Counted from the first letter of the stretch, positions 8,910 through 18,581 are shown. The stretch is DNA of 60,000 nt from Erythrobacter sp. ANT-B3C2 (GCA_001683845.1 LXQI01000008.1:239413-299412); one strand, 5' to 3'. Notes: generated from the letters alone by a model not told the origin. Numbers and translations: made by a program.

Positions 8910-11405
8910 CTAGAAAGCCCGGCTCCAGCGCAGTGCCATGCCCGTGTCATCGGGGAGGGCGGAGTGGTGGCCGGGTTCGCGGCGGTAGAACAGGCTGGCT
9001 GCCGCATGGCCCTGAAGCAGCGGGCCGCGCCAGGCGAGTTCGGCGTTCAGCTCGCGCCCCTGCGGCGCCAGCGCGAGCGAGCGGATATCGTACCCGGCGC
9101 TGCGGGTGGCGTAGTCCCAGGTGCTTGGCAAAACCAGCCCGAGCGCGCCGCTTTCCACCCGCAGCGGCTGGGCCACCCGGATGGCGATGCTGTCGCCGGC
9201 CATGAACAGGTCTTCGCGGGAGAGGTCGAGCGACCAGGCGCGGCTGGCGAGCCCCGAACCCGGAGCGACGAGGCCGCCTTCGCGCGCGCCGGTCCAGCCC
9301 TGGCGCAGCGCACCGCCGAGCCGCCAGCGCGGCGCCAAAGCCCAGCTGGCGCGAGCATCGAGGAACACACTGTCCGCCCCGGCAAGGCCGAAGCTTTCGT
9401 GAAAGCGAGCGCCCAGCAGCGTGTGCTCTTCGGCCAGCCATGACACACCGATCGTGCCCTCCAGCGTCCCCAGCCGGCGGTCGAGCGCGATACCGTAAGT
9501 GGCGACCTCTCCGGTGCCGCGGCGCCCGGCCAGCTGCTCGGCCCGCGCCATGGGCGCAGAGCTCAGCACCTCGCCGGTATCAGCCGCGAGGGTCAGACCC
9601 CAAGGGCCGAATTGGTGGCGGACCGCGGCCGCGGCGTCGGACCGGCGCAGCATGCCATCGCTTGCCATTGCCGAAGGAGCGATCATGAAGGCCGGGCGCT
9701 CCTGCCCCTGCAGTTGGACGACGAGCCCGTCGGCGGCCTCGCGGTAGGCGATGCCTAGCGTGGTGCCGGGCGCAAGTTGCGCGGCCACGCGGCCGGCGAG
9801 GACGCGGGCCTGCTGGGCATCGCCCGGGGTCAGGCGCAGCTCGCCCAGCTCCGGGGCGTCGGCAGGGTCACCCGTGCCGGCGATGCTGAAGGCGGCCGAG
9901 ACGCTCGGGCTGGCCATCGCGATGGTGCGCTGCTCGCTCCCGATCGCGGCACGCAGACGCTCGGGCGCAGGGGCACCGCGCAGCGTACCGGCAAGATCGA
10001 CCGAGAAGGCCCGCTCGAAGCGATCCAGCACGATGGCCGGCAACGCGCCGCCGGCAAAGGCATCGCCCATCGCCGGGGAGGCGGCGCCGGTGCCATCGGC
10101 CATCGCCACCGCCTGCCCACCGGCAAGTGCCGTGCTGCCGACCGGGCGGAACGCCGCGGCGATATCAAGAATGCCCCGACCATAGACCGGATCGGTGCCC
10201 GGCGCCCCGGCATCGAGCGCGGTTTCGAGCAGGATCGTGGCGATCTGGCGGCCGGTGAGGTTCGGAAAGGCCTGCGCCAGCAGCGCCGCCGCGCCCGAGA
10301 CCTGCGGCGCCGAGAAGCTGGTGCCGGAGTACAGGTACGAAAAGCCCTCCGAATCCACCAGCAGCTTGCCGTTTTCATAGGTGCAGCAGATCCGCTCGCC
10401 GAGAGCGGCCAGGAAGTTCTCGCCCTTCGTGCCGGGACGGTTGCTGAAGCTCGACATCTCGCCGCGATCGTTGATCGAGCCGACCACCACGACTCCGCCG
10501 GTGCCCGCGCTGTTGATCCCGGCGGCAAAGCCGTTCAGCTCGGCCAGGCCATCGTTGCCCGAGGCGACGACCACCAGCGAGCCGAGTTGGACTGCCCGCG
10601 CCACCGCTGCCCGCAGCGCGGCCGATGTCCCCTCCCCGCCCAGCGAAAGGTTGATGACCTTCGCGCCATTGTCGGCGGCGAAGGTGATGGCCCTGGCAAT
10701 GGCGCTGTCGGCGAACTTGCAATCGGCCTCGGCATCGCTGTTGCCGTCGAGCGCACAGCTGCCGGGGGTATCGGTGCGCAGCGCCATGATGGTCGAACCA
10801 AAGGCAATGCCCAGAATGCCGACCCCGTCGCGCGCGGCGGCCGCGACCATGGCGACGTTGGTGCCATGATCATCCGGTCCGCCGAGCGGGCGCGAGCTTC
10901 CGCCGATGTCGCGCGAGAGGGGCGAGACGCGGCCGGCAAATTCGGGGCTGTCCTCGTCGATCCCGCTATCGACCACGGCAATGGTGACGCCGCGCCCGGT
11001 GGCACCCCGGCCCCAGGCAGTGGCCGCATTGTGGAGCGGCGCGCCATTGGAACGGCGGAACTCGCGTGTGTCGAACTGGGGCGGCACGGGATTGCCCGGT
11101 GGCAGGCGGGTGGCAGGCACCATGCCGGGCGGCGGAGTGGGCGTGGGCGCCGGTGTCGGAGCAGGGATGGGTGCCGGAGTCGGGGTCGGAGTCGGGGTCG
11201 GAGCTGGGGCCGGAGTCGGAGCTGGCGTGGGGCTTGGCGCCGGGGCCGGAGCCGGGGTGGGAATTGACCCGGTGGGCGGAGGGGGCGTGCTGATCGTCCC
11301 GCCGCCACCGCCGCCGCCGCAACCGGCGAGCAGCACGGCCGGCAGCAGCAGTGCCGCGCCCAGGCGTAGCCGCGCCTTGCGCGATCTGAACGGGACACGG
11401 ATCAA
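8910..11405 (-). CDS. Lipoprotein subtilase (S8) with C-terminal barrel-like domain, NalP-type
   Basis: An 831-residue protein. Residues 1-29 form a lipoprotein signal with lipobox LLAGC (Cys29), then a Gly run and a Pro/Thr/Ala linker to about residue 95. The subtilase domain has the full triad: Asp146 in VVDSGID, His180 in DDHGTNVA and Ser363 in [11 protein letters not shown]. From about residue 450 to the end is a long region of alternating hydrophobic strands closing on a terminal Phe (LRWSRAF), as in autotransporter beta-domains. Lipid-anchored subtilase autotransporters are known (NalP, SphB1); this looks like one. It may process surface proteins. It faces dapD divergently. Confidence 0.86.
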   Translation of the reverse strand: MIRVPFRSRKARLRLGAALLLPAVLLAGCGGGGGGGTISTPPPPTGSIPTPAPAPAPSPTPAPTPAPAPTPTPTPTPAPIPAPTPAPTPTPPPGMVPATRLPPGNPVPPQFDTREFRRSNGAPLHNAATAWGRGATGRGVTIAVVDSGIDEDSPEFAGRVSPLSRDIGGSSRPLGGPDDHGTNVAMVAAAARDGVGILGIAFGSTIMALRTDTPGSCALDGNSDAEADCKFADSAIARAITFAADNGAKVINLSLGGEGTSAALRAAVARAVQLGSLVVVASGNDGLAELNGFAAGINSAGTGGVVVVGSINDRGEMSSFSNRPGTKGENFLAALGERICCTYENGKLLVDSEGFSYLYSGTSFSAPQVSGAAALLAQAFPNLTGRQIATILLETALDAGAPGTDPVYGRGILDIAAAFRPVGSTALAGGQAVAMADGTGAASPAMGDAFAGGALPAIVLDRFERAFSVDLAGTLRGAPAPERLRAAIGSEQRTIAMASPSVSAAFSIAGTGDPADAPELGELRLTPGDAQQARVLAGRVAAQLAPGTTLGIAYREAADGLVVQLQGQERPAFMIAPSAMASDGMLRRSDAAAAVRHQFGPWGLTLAADTGEVLSSAPMARAEQLAGRRGTGEVATYGIALDRRLGTLEGTIGVSWLAEEHTLLGARFHESFGLAGADSVFLDARASWALAPRWRLGGALRQGWTGAREGGLVAPGSGLASRAWSLDLSREDLFMAGDSIAIRVAQPLRVESGALGLVLPSTWDYATRSAGYDIRSLALAPQGRELNAELAWRGPLLQGHAAASLFYRREPGHHSALPDDTGMALRWSRAF
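11124..11285 (-). repeat. Low-complexity Pro-Thr-Ala-Pro coding repeat
   Basis: Within the subtilase gene, about 160 bases are an imperfect hexamer array (units like GGAGTC / GGAGCC / GGGGTC on the plus strand) encoding alternating Pro-Thr and Pro-Ala, residues about 41-94. It separates the lipidated Cys29 from the protease domain and would act as a stiff extended spacer. Such arrays tend to vary in length between strains. Confidence 0.9.
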
Positions 11406-11555
11406 CCACCAACCCCTGGTTACGAACGGGAAGAGGAACCGCTGATACGCCTGCGATACCTAATTGCGGGTGAACGGAACCGCTGCCGCCGCTTGCCCCT
11501 ATTCGGGCGGGCCGCTAGCGCGCGGGGCTCCCATCCGGTCGCAGGAGCCGCCGCC

Positions 11556-12395
11556 ATGTCCGCCGATCTCGAACGCGCCATCGCCGAGGCCTGGGAGCGC
11601 CGCTCCGCGGTCTCGCCCGCGAGCGACGATGTGCGCGGGCCGGTGGAGGCGGCGCTGGGTCTGCTCGACCGGGGCGAGGCGCGGGTGGCCGAGCCCGATG
11701 GAGCGGGGGGTTGGCGGGTCAACCAATGGCTCAAGCAGGCGGTGCTGCTCTCCTTCCGCCTCACCGACAATGCGCTGGTGGAGCACGGCGCGGCCGGGGC
11801 CCCCGCCTTCGACAAGGTGCCGAGCAAGTTCGCCGGCTGGGACGAGCGGGCCTTCCGTGACGCGGGCTTCCGCGTGGTGCCCGGGGCGATCGTGCGGCGG
11901 GGTGCCTTCGTGGGCGCAAATGCGGTGCTGATGCCCAGCTTCGTCAATATCGGTGCCCATGTGGGCGAGGGAACGATGGTCGATACCTGGGCCACCGTGG
12001 GCTCGTGCGCGCAGATCGGCCGGGGCGTGCATATCTCTGGCGGGGCGGGGATCGGCGGCGTGCTCGAGCCGCTGCAGGCGGAGCCGGTAATCATCGGCGA
12101 CGGTGCCTTCATCGGCGCCCGCGCCGAAGTGGCCGAAGGGGTGCGCGTGGGCGAAGGCGCGGTGCTCTCGATGGGGGTATACCTGGGCGCCTCCACTAAG
12201 ATCGTCGACCGGGCGACGGGCGCGGTGCACCGCGGCGCGGTGCCGCCCTATGCGGTGGTGGTGCCCGGCAGCCTGCCCGGCGCGGCGCTGCCCGACGGCA
12301 CGCCGGGGCCCGCGCTCTATTGCGCGGTGATCGTCAAGACGGTGGATGCGCAGACCCGCGCCAAGACCGGAATCAACGAGTTGCTGCGCGATTAG
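11556..12395 (+). CDS. dapD: Tetrahydrodipicolinate N-succinyltransferase
   Basis: A 279-residue DapD of the lysine/diaminopimelate pathway, adding succinyl to tetrahydrodipicolinate. After an alpha-helical N-terminal domain comes a left-handed beta-helix of hexapeptide repeats from about residue 105 ([19 protein letters not shown], then [20 protein letters not shown]). The start at 11556 gives [16 protein letters not shown]; the open frame continues upstream to 11493 without support. It stands alone and is divergent from the subtilase gene. Confidence 0.96.
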   Translation: MSADLERAIAEAWERRSAVSPASDDVRGPVEAALGLLDRGEARVAEPDGAGGWRVNQWLKQAVLLSFRLTDNALVEHGAAGAPAFDKVPSKFAGWDERAFRDAGFRVVPGAIVRRGAFVGANAVLMPSFVNIGAHVGEGTMVDTWATVGSCAQIGRGVHISGGAGIGGVLEPLQAEPVIIGDGAFIGARAEVAEGVRVGEGAVLSMGVYLGASTKIVDRATGAVHRGAVPPYAVVVPGSLPGAALPDGTPGPALYCAVIVKTVDAQTRAKTGINELLRD

Positions 12396-12481
12396 TCGCC
12401 CTCACCCCAGCGGTTCTGGCGAAGGAACATTCGCGCTGGCGGACCGTAAACAGCGGCGGGATCGATGAAAAGGCACCATGC

Positions 12482-12796
12482 ATGCGCAAAGAGAACGGCG
12501 AAGTTCACACCCAGACCGACGAGGCGCGCGGTGGCAGCACGCCGCGTCGGATGCGCTGGATTTTGCTGATCAGCACTGTGGCCGCGATCGTGTTGCTGTC
12601 CGCCGTCTGGATGATTGGCGCGGCAAGCGTGGACAGTACGGATTCGCAGATCAATGCGACCCGGATCGAACAAAGCCGGGAGGTGGACCGCAGCTCGGAC
12701 GCCATGCTGAGCGACGGCTTCGATGAGTTCGGTTCCGAAACATCGAGCGATGTGGCGCGGGAGGGGGACGCCCCGGCGCGCACCGTACCAAACTGA
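12482..12796 (+). CDS. Small single-pass membrane protein, unknown
   Basis: A 104-residue protein with a polar N-terminus, one membrane helix near residues 26-48 (ILLISTVAAIVLLSAVWMIG), and an acidic, Ser/Asp-rich outer tail. No family is recognised. The start at 12482 was chosen because the helix then sits in the normal place; the frame is open upstream into dapD. It could be a periplasm-facing anchor protein. It is followed 18 bases later by the DUF2945 gene in the same direction. Confidence 0.6.
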   Translation: MRKENGEVHTQTDEARGGSTPRRMRWILLISTVAAIVLLSAVWMIGAASVDSTDSQINATRIEQSREVDRSSDAMLSDGFDEFGSETSSDVAREGDAPARTVPN

Positions 12797-12814
12797 TATC
12801 GGGGGCCCTTGAGG

Positions 12815-13039
12815 ATGAGTGATGGCAAAAGCTTCAGCAAGGGCCAGACGGTCAAGTGGCACTGGGGTTCGGGCGAGGCGTCCGGCAAGATTGACGAGCG
12901 CTTCGACCGGCGGGTGCAGCGTACGCTGAAGGGCAGCAAGATCGTGCGCAACGGCAGCAAGGAGAACCCGGCCTATCTGATCGAGCAGGAGGACGGGGAT
13001 AAGGTGCTGAAGCTCGGATCCGAACTGGAGAAGGGCTGA
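12815..13039 (+). CDS. DUF2945 / hypervirulence-type Tudor-like small protein
   Basis: A 74-residue protein with the DUF2945 pattern: KGQTVKWHWGSGEASGKI near the start, then a lysine/arginine-rich middle with KGSKIVRNGSKENPAYLIEQ and DGDKVLKLGSEL at the end. The fold is an SH3/Tudor-like barrel in fungal relatives; the bacterial role is not established. GAGG directly upstream of the ATG at 12815 is close but usable, and an in-frame TTG at 12809 is an alternative start. Confidence 0.85.
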   Translation: MSDGKSFSKGQTVKWHWGSGEASGKIDERFDRRVQRTLKGSKIVRNGSKENPAYLIEQEDGDKVLKLGSELEKG

Positions 13040-13101
13040 AGCCTGTTGCTGCGGCGCGCAGGTGCTGTTGCCGATGCTTCGCCGCTACGATCTGATGGAA
13101 G

Positions 13102-13527
13102 ATGAGTGACGGCACCGGGCTGTCGCGCTTCGTCAAGGCGCAGGCGAGCATCCATGCCGAGGCGCTGGCGGAATTGCGCGCGGGCGAGAAGCGCAGCCAC
13201 TGGATGTGGTTCGTGTTCCCGCAGATCGCCGGGCTCGGGCACAGCCCTACCGCGCGGTTCTATGCCATTGCAGGGCGCGGCGAGGCCGAGCTTTATCTGG
13301 CGCATGATGTGCTCGGGCCCCGGCTGGCGGAGTGCACGCAGGCGATGCTCGGCTGGGTCGGCCGGCGCAGCGCGCAGCGGATCCTGGGATCGGTGGATGC
13401 GCTGAAATTCGCCAGTTCGATGACCCTGTTCGAGGCCTGCGCTACCGAGCCGGCGCCCTTTGCCGCGGCGCTCGAAGGTTTTTGCGGGGGAGAGCGCGAC
13501 GCGGCCACTCTCGCGCGGCTCGGCTAG
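13102..13527 (+). CDS. DUF1810 family protein
   Basis: A 141-residue DUF1810 protein. The family motif KRSHWMWFVFPQIAGLGHS is near residue 30, followed by YLAHDVLGPRL and KFASSMTLFE. Members are small calpastatin-like alpha-helical proteins with no firmly established function. The start is at 13102. It stands between two unrelated small genes with no obvious operon link. Confidence 0.9.
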   Translation: MSDGTGLSRFVKAQASIHAEALAELRAGEKRSHWMWFVFPQIAGLGHSPTARFYAIAGRGEAELYLAHDVLGPRLAECTQAMLGWVGRRSAQRILGSVDALKFASSMTLFEACATEPAPFAAALEGFCGGERDAATLARLG

Positions 13528-13633
13528 CGCTCCGGCTGCCGAACGAGCGCTGATCGTCCACGCCGCGGTGCGCCCAAGGCCGGAACAAGCGTGCGGCGCC
13601 AGCGGTTCAGAAGCCGCAACAGCCGGAGGCCTC

Positions 13634-14089
13634 ATGACCAAGAATCTCGCCGACATATCCACCGCCATGCGCGAGATCGACTTCTGCATGCTCGTCACCC
13701 GGGCGGCGGATGGCTCGCTTGGCGGGCGGCCGATGAGCAACAACCAGGATGTCGCCTACGAGGGAACCAGTTGGTTCTTCACCAGCGACGATACGCGCAT
13801 GGCGCAAGACATCGCCCGCGATGCTTCCGTGGGGCTGGTCTATAGCGGCAAGGCAGGGCTCAAGGGGCTGATCGGCGCGCCGGGGCTGTTCATCCATGTC
13901 GAGGGCGAGGCGCGCCTGGTGCGCGACAAGGCGGCCTTCCGCGAGCACTGGACCAAGGATATCGAGCGCTGGTTCGAACAGGGCGTGGACACGCCGGGGA
14001 TGGTGCTGATCGAGGTCGCGGCCAAGCGCGTCCATTACTGGGATGGCGAGGATGAGGGCGAGGTGCGGCTGCCGGTGGGCGCTGCTTGA
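13634..14089 (+). CDS. Pyridoxamine-phosphate-oxidase-like general stress protein (FMN-binding split barrel)
   Basis: A 151-residue protein of the general stress protein 26 / PNPOx-like type. Visible features are FCMLVTRAADGSLGGRPMSN, TSWFFTSDDTRM, SVGLVYSGK and a C-terminal KRVHYWDGEDEGEV. Relatives bind FMN or F420, but many have no known substrate. The start at 13634 was chosen over a long upstream frame that lacks similarity. The stop overlaps the TTG start of the next gene, so the two are probably co-translated. Confidence 0.87.
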   Translation: MTKNLADISTAMREIDFCMLVTRAADGSLGGRPMSNNQDVAYEGTSWFFTSDDTRMAQDIARDASVGLVYSGKAGLKGLIGAPGLFIHVEGEARLVRDKAAFREHWTKDIERWFEQGVDTPGMVLIEVAAKRVHYWDGEDEGEVRLPVGAA

Positions 14090-14532
14090 ACAAGCCCGGC
14101 GGCACGCAGCCCCTGCGCGTCGCGGCGCGCCTGCGGCCGGCGGCGCGGTGGCTGCTGGCGCTGTTCTATGCGGTGGCCGGCTGGTTCCATCTGACCACGC
14201 CCGAACCGTTCCTGCAGATCATGCCCGGTTTCGTGCCGATGCCCGAGGCGGTCGTCCGGGTGACGGGTTGGGCCGAGCTGGCGGGAGCGGCGGCGCTGGT
14301 GCAGCCGCTCTCACGGCGCCTGCGGATCGCGGGCGGCTGGGGCCTGGCGCTCTATGCGCTGGCGGTGTGGCCGGCGAATTTCAACCATTTCGCGCTTGAT
14401 ATGGCGCGCGCGGAAGGTGGACTGGGCCTCACCTACCACCTCCCGCGCCTGCTGGCGCAGCCGCTGCTGATGTGGCTGACGCTGTGGGCGGCCGAGGCGG
14501 TGGAGTGGCCGTTCGGGCGGGGGCGCAGCTAG
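14086..14532 (+). CDS. DoxX-like small integral membrane protein
   Basis: A 148-residue protein with four predicted membrane helices (for example WLLALFYAVAGWFHLT near residue 22, GWAELAGAAALVQPLS, and WGLALYALAVWPANFNHFAL). The pattern and length fit the DoxX family. The start is a TTG at 14086 overlapping the stop of the split-barrel gene. DoxX members have been tied to redox or thiol stress in other bacteria; pairing with an FMN-type protein fits this loosely. The specific function is unknown. Confidence 0.75.
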   Translation: MNKPGGTQPLRVAARLRPAARWLLALFYAVAGWFHLTTPEPFLQIMPGFVPMPEAVVRVTGWAELAGAAALVQPLSRRLRIAGGWGLALYALAVWPANFNHFALDMARAEGGLGLTYHLPRLLAQPLLMWLTLWAAEAVEWPFGRGRS

Positions 14533-14601
14533 CGCCCCGCGCCGGGCGGCTTGGGTGGGGGCTCGCGCACGAAGGCCGCGGCGAGCCCCCCTTCCCGCCG
14601 G

Positions 14602-14853
14602 TCAGCTCAAGTGCTTGGAGACCGCGGCGGTCATCTTGAACATTGAAATCTGCTCCTTGCCGATCACCTTGCCCAGCTTCTCGTCGGGGTTGATCTGGCG
14701 CTTGTCCTTGCTGTCCTGCAGGTCCTTGCCCTTGATGTAGACCCACACCTTGCTGGTCACCTCGGCGCGGGTCATCGGGCCCTTGCCGACCACCTCTTCC
14801 AGCTCGGGCGAGACCGTGACCGGTTTGGTGAGCGCATTGTTCTTGGCTGCCAT
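14602..14853 (-). CDS. SWIB/MDM2 domain protein
   Basis: An 83-residue protein made almost entirely of one SWIB/MDM2 domain: MTRAEVTSKVWVYIKGKDLQ, then KRQINPDEKLGKVIGKEQIS and MFKMTAAVSKHL. A strong ribosome site (AGGAAGGA) precedes the ATG at 14853. In eukaryotes the domain binds transactivation peptides; stand-alone bacterial copies occur in chlamydiae and various proteobacteria with a suspected nucleoid or chromatin-like role. It is well conserved here from end to end. Confidence 0.92.
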   Translation of the reverse strand: MAAKNNALTKPVTVSPELEEVVGKGPMTRAEVTSKVWVYIKGKDLQDSKDKRQINPDEKLGKVIGKEQISMFKMTAAVSKHLS

Positions 14854-14911
14854 GTGTCAGTCCTTCCTGGTTGCTTGTTCGTAATTGTTCCGGACGAATA
14901 GCCCTGCGGGT

Positions 14912-15535
14912 TCAATCGGCACCCCCATCGGCCGCCCCGTCCCCGTCCCCGTCCCCGCTTTCATCCTCGTCACTCTCCTCGCGGGCGTAGGTGCCGGTGA
15001 GCAGCGCGGCGGCGAGAACGTGGCCCTCCATTGCTGCCAGCAATTCGTCGCGCGTGGCGCCGGGCAGCAGCGTCAGCGGCCGGTCGAGCGCGAACAGCTG
15101 AAAGGCGTAATCGTGCGGACCGTGGCCGGCCGGCGGATCGGGCAGCAGCCATTCGGAATTGCCGAAGGCGTTCTTGCCGACCCGCGGCGGCACCTCGCCT
15201 TCGAGCAGTTGGCCCTGCTGCGGGGCGAGGCCCCACACCAGCCAGTGGCAGAAGGGCTGCGGCGCGGGCGCGTCGGGATCTTCCACCACCAGCACCAGCT
15301 CCTGCGTGCCGTCTGGCGGCGCGGTCCAGTCGAGTGGCGGGGCGACCGCATCCTCCTCGTCGGCGGTGAAGCTGGGATCGAGCTCGCCAGCGTCGTGGAA
15401 GGCAGCCGAGCGCAAGGCAAAGCCGCCCTTGCCCAGCAGATGATCGCCACCCAACCGGGCGATGGCCAGCTTTCCGTGGCCGGCGCGGGCGCCCTTGAGC
15501 ACCTTGCCAAGCCATGCGGGCACATGTTCGAGCAT
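14912..15535 (-). CDS. YbhB/YbcL-type phosphatidylethanolamine-binding protein (PEBP)
   Basis: A 207-residue PEBP family protein. Family blocks include APPLDWTAPPDGTQELVLVV, the ligand-site motif EDPDAPAPQPFCHWLVWGL near residue 85, and PHDYAFQLFALDRPL. No signal peptide is visible, so it is likely cytoplasmic. The C-terminus ends in an acidic Asp/Glu/Gly low-complexity tail (DNA around 14920-14975, CCCCGT-type repeats). The function of the bacterial members is not settled. Confidence 0.9.
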   Translation of the reverse strand: MLEHVPAWLGKVLKGARAGHGKLAIARLGGDHLLGKGGFALRSAAFHDAGELDPSFTADEEDAVAPPLDWTAPPDGTQELVLVVEDPDAPAPQPFCHWLVWGLAPQQGQLLEGEVPPRVGKNAFGNSEWLLPDPPAGHGPHDYAFQLFALDRPLTLLPGATRDELLAAMEGHVLAAALLTGTYAREESDEDESGDGDGDGAADGGAD

Positions 15536-15814
15536 CTCTCGCAGCCTCTCCCCGCTTCTCGCGCGTGTCGTGTTGGCGCTTCGTGCCCGCTCGCCGGGGC
15601 GAAGGCAAGGGCTGCGCCGCCTCCGGCGATGTTAAACACCCGATTGCGTTGGTGCGCCCCCCTCGTTTTGGTCTGATACATCAAGAAGATGCGAGCCATC
15701 GCTTCCTGCCGCTCACCAGCGCACAGGAGCAAAGTCGCTTGCTTACCCACCGGGCGAGGAATAGGCTGAGCGATAGAGAACGGGCCGCTAAATGTTTGAG
15801 GATGCAGACATATT
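15536..15814. other. Intergenic region between PEBP and S41 protease genes
   Basis: About 280 bases between two divergent genes. I see no convincing open frame or RNA. It is less GC-rich near 15780-15815 (ATGTTTGAGGATGCAG and TATTATGATG), which is where a promoter or leader for the protease gene would lie; no clean -35/-10 pair was identified. Confidence 0.5.
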
Positions 15815-17293
15815 ATGATGCGCCAGACCAGAAGCGGGCTGACAGCCTGCTGCCTTGCGGCGTTGCTGACCGGATGCGGCGGCGGCGATAACCGGAACAG
15901 CGGCGGCAGCTTCGCCGGCCCGCCCACGCCCGCGCCGACCACCGGGCCGGCGCCCAGCCCGACGAGCACGCAATGCGCGCTGCGCGAGCGGCAGGACTGG
16001 GCGTTGGCCCGCTTGCAGGAATGGTATCTGTTTCCCGACCTGCTCGACAGCTCGGTCAATCCCGCCAGCCACACCACCGTGCAGGGCTATATCGATGCGC
16101 TGGTGGCGCCCGCGCGGGCGTTGGGGCGCGACCGATTTTTCACCTACATTACCTCGATTGCCGAGGAGAACGCATTCTACGAGCGGGGCTCCAGCGCCGG
16201 CTTCGGCGTGCGCCTCTCCTACGACACGCCCAATCGGCGCGTGCTGGTGACCGAAGCGTTCGAGAGCGGTACCGCTCTGGCCGCCGGGATCGACCGAGGC
16301 GCGCAATTGATCGAGATCCAGACGCCCGGCCAGGCTTCGCAGAGCGTCGAGGCGCTGATGGCGATGGGTGGTTCTGCCGCGGTGGTCAACGCTCTTGGCC
16401 CCAGCGACCCCGGCGTAACCCGCACGCTGGTGTTCCGCGACCCCACGGGCGTGACCCGCACCGCCACCATCGCCAAGACCGATTACACGCTCGACCCGGT
16501 GTCCGACCGCTACGGCGCCCGTATCATCATGGATGGCGGCAAGCGCGTGGGCTATCTCAATTTGCGAACCTTCATCAACACCGCCGAACCGGACCTCCGC
16601 GCGGCGTTTGCCGATTTCAAAGCACAGGGCGTGACCGAGCTGGTGATCGACCTGCGCTACAATGGCGGCGGGCTGATCTCGATCGGCGAATTGCTGGGCG
16701 ACCTGATGGCCGAAGGGCGCAATGGCCAGCTGTTCGAGTACATTGCCTTCCGCCCATCCAAGTCGAACCAAGACAAGAGCTACTTCTTCCGGGTACAGCC
16801 GCAATCGATCGCGCCCACGAAGATCGCCTTCATCGGCACGGGCAGCACCGCTTCGGCCAGCGAGCTGGTGATCAACGGCTTCGTGCCGTTCCTGGGAACC
16901 AACATGGCGCTGATCGGCAGCAACACCTTCGGTAAGCCGGTGGGGCAGATCGCGCTCGACCGCCCAGCCTGCGACGATCGCCTGCGCGCGGTGGCGCTGA
17001 AGATCGAGAATGCCAACCGGCAGGGCGAATATTATAACGGCCTTGCAGCCACCGTGCCGGTCACCTGTGCTGCGAGCGACGATGTGACCCGGCAGCTGGG
17101 CGACCCGCAGGAGGCGATGATCAGCGTTGCGCTCGATTTCCTGGCCGGTCGCGCCTGCACCCCGATCAGCGCGCGCCTCGGCGCGAGTGCGGCGGAGGCC
17201 GGCACGCGGATCGGCACCCCGGCGATTCGTGAGGCACTGACGCCTGAACAGCCGGCGGATACGTTCCAGCGCGAGGTGCCGGGCGCCTTCTGA
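15815..17293 (+). CDS. S41 family C-terminal processing protease, lipoprotein
   Basis: A 492-residue protein. The N-terminus is a lipoprotein signal with lipobox LLTGC (Cys21), then a Gly/Pro linker. The S41 core follows a small PDZ-like region around residues 120-190. LVIDLRYNGGGLISIGELLG and the nucleophile region GSTASASELVINGF are both present, with the Lys of the Ser-Lys dyad likely in TFGKPVGQ. It is expected at the inner leaflet of the outer membrane, cleaving proteins near their C-termini. Either ATG of the initial pair can start it. Monocistronic. Confidence 0.9.
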   Translation: MMRQTRSGLTACCLAALLTGCGGGDNRNSGGSFAGPPTPAPTTGPAPSPTSTQCALRERQDWALARLQEWYLFPDLLDSSVNPASHTTVQGYIDALVAPARALGRDRFFTYITSIAEENAFYERGSSAGFGVRLSYDTPNRRVLVTEAFESGTALAAGIDRGAQLIEIQTPGQASQSVEALMAMGGSAAVVNALGPSDPGVTRTLVFRDPTGVTRTATIAKTDYTLDPVSDRYGARIIMDGGKRVGYLNLRTFINTAEPDLRAAFADFKAQGVTELVIDLRYNGGGLISIGELLGDLMAEGRNGQLFEYIAFRPSKSNQDKSYFFRVQPQSIAPTKIAFIGTGSTASASELVINGFVPFLGTNMALIGSNTFGKPVGQIALDRPACDDRLRAVALKIENANRQGEYYNGLAATVPVTCAASDDVTRQLGDPQEAMISVALDFLAGRACTPISARLGASAAEAGTRIGTPAIREALTPEQPADTFQREVPGAF

Positions 17294-17458
17294 GGCGGCG
17301 GCTGGCGGCGGATCGAACAGGCGCCGCAGGGTCACCCTGCGGCGCTGAAGGCCGAGGCATAGCTGAATGACAACATCCCCAAGGCGGGTTGGTACCGGCT
17401 CGGGCAACGCGCCCCTTCAGCCTTTCGCCGAGTGGGCGACTGGCCCAGAAGAGAGCGG

Positions 17459-17869
17459 TCAGTCCTCCGAAATTTCGCCGAGCGTTTCGCCGGAGAGATC
17501 ATCGTCCTCCTCCAGCGCGATATCGCCCAGTGCCACCACGCCGACCAGCCGGTCGTCATCGTCGGTGACGAACAGGCGGCGGATCTGCTCTTCCTGCATG
17601 ATATCGGCCGCGTCTTCGATCTCGGTATCGGGGCTGACGCAGATCGGATCGGGGGTCATCACATCGCCCACTTCGGTGTCGGCGCCTCGGCCTTGCGCGA
17701 CGGCGCGGATGGTGATGTCGCGGTCGGTGACCACACCGATCAGGCGCCCGTCGTCCACCACCGGCACCGAGCCGTAATCGCCCTCCGCCATCTTCATCGC
17801 GACCGAGCGCAGGCTATCGGTGGGCTGGCATGTATCGGGATCGGCCGTCATGATCTCGGAAACCTGCAT
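17459..17869 (-). CDS. Tandem CBS domain protein
   Basis: A 136-residue protein made of two CBS domains. The first runs from VSEIMTADPDTCQPTDSL to LIGVVTDRDITIRAV, the second from VGDVMTPDPICVSPDTEIED to LVGVVALGDIAL. A GAGGAG ribosome site precedes the ATG at 17869. Such stand-alone pairs bind adenosyl nucleotides (AMP, ATP) and regulate partner proteins. The partner is not evident from the neighbours. The C-terminal tail is acidic. Confidence 0.93.
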   Translation of the reverse strand: MQVSEIMTADPDTCQPTDSLRSVAMKMAEGDYGSVPVVDDGRLIGVVTDRDITIRAVAQGRGADTEVGDVMTPDPICVSPDTEIEDAADIMQEEQIRRLFVTDDDDRLVGVVALGDIALEEDDDLSGETLGEISED

Positions 17870-18014
17870 CGCTTGCTCCTCGGTGAGTTCGTGAGTGGTT
17901 GCCCCGCATCAACGCAGCAGGGAGCCGGTTCGCTCCCGCAGACTGGCGCGCCCTCAGGGCGCCTTTGGGGATGCCCTTGGCGGGATGCGGTCTGCACCCC
18001 GCCAGGGCTGGCGG

Positions 18015-18581
18015 TCAGGGAAGCTGGCGCGCCATTTCGTGATGGCGCTCGATGATCGGCGCGGTGGTGGTGGCGAAGGTGCGCAGCGACGCGGCATCGC
18101 CGCTCTGGCCGTAGTTCTGCATCAGTTCGAGCGCCTGTTCGTGCGCGGCGACCTGCTGCTCCTTGTAGAGATCGTCGAACTCATCGGCCGAGGCGGCGCG
18201 CAGCTCCCTCAGCTTTTGCTGCTGGTCGGCGGTCATTTGCGGGGAGACGATCACGCCCTGCGCCTGGCCGGCGGCGGTGCGCAGGTTCTGGGTCGCGGTG
18301 GTGTGATCGTCGATCATCATCTGCGCGAACCGGCGAACGCCCTCGTCCTGGCTCATCTCTTGCGCGATGCGGGCTGATTCGAGCTCGAACATATCGGTCG
18401 CGGCGGCCGCGCTGGCGAAGCCCTGCGGGGTGGAGGGATCGGTCGCATCCATCGGCATGGTGCCCGCGGTGGTGGTGGTGCCCGTCTGGTCAGTGGCGAC
18501 GACGGTCGTGTCATCCTCGGCGGTGCCGCAGGCTGCGAGCGCGAGAGCGGCGGCCGTGGTGGCGAAGAATTTGAGTTTCAT
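18015..18581 (-). CDS. DUF4142 (ferritin-like) lipoprotein
   Basis: A 188-residue protein with lipobox ALAAC (Cys19), a Thr-rich linker, then a DUF4142 helical domain: DMFELESARIAQEMSQDEGV, RFAQMMIDDHTTATQNL and AHEQALELMQNYG. Family members are ferritin-like four-helix proteins of the periplasm with no agreed function, often upregulated under stress. A good AAGGAAG ribosome site precedes the ATG at 18581. It is followed by a gap before the CBS gene, so it is probably transcribed alone. Confidence 0.92.
   Translation of the reverse strand: MKLKFFATTAAALALAACGTAEDDTTVVATDQTGTTTTAGTMPMDATDPSTPQGFASAAAATDMFELESARIAQEMSQDEGVRRFAQMMIDDHTTATQNLRTAAGQAQGVIVSPQMTADQQQKLRELRAASADEFDDLYKEQQVAAHEQALELMQNYGQSGDAASLRTFATTTAPIIERHHEMARQLP

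Noticed and set aside
17940..17970. GC-rich hairpin between CBS and DUF4142 genes
   Set aside because: The stem is clear but no T-run follows on the minus strand, so it cannot be called a terminator.
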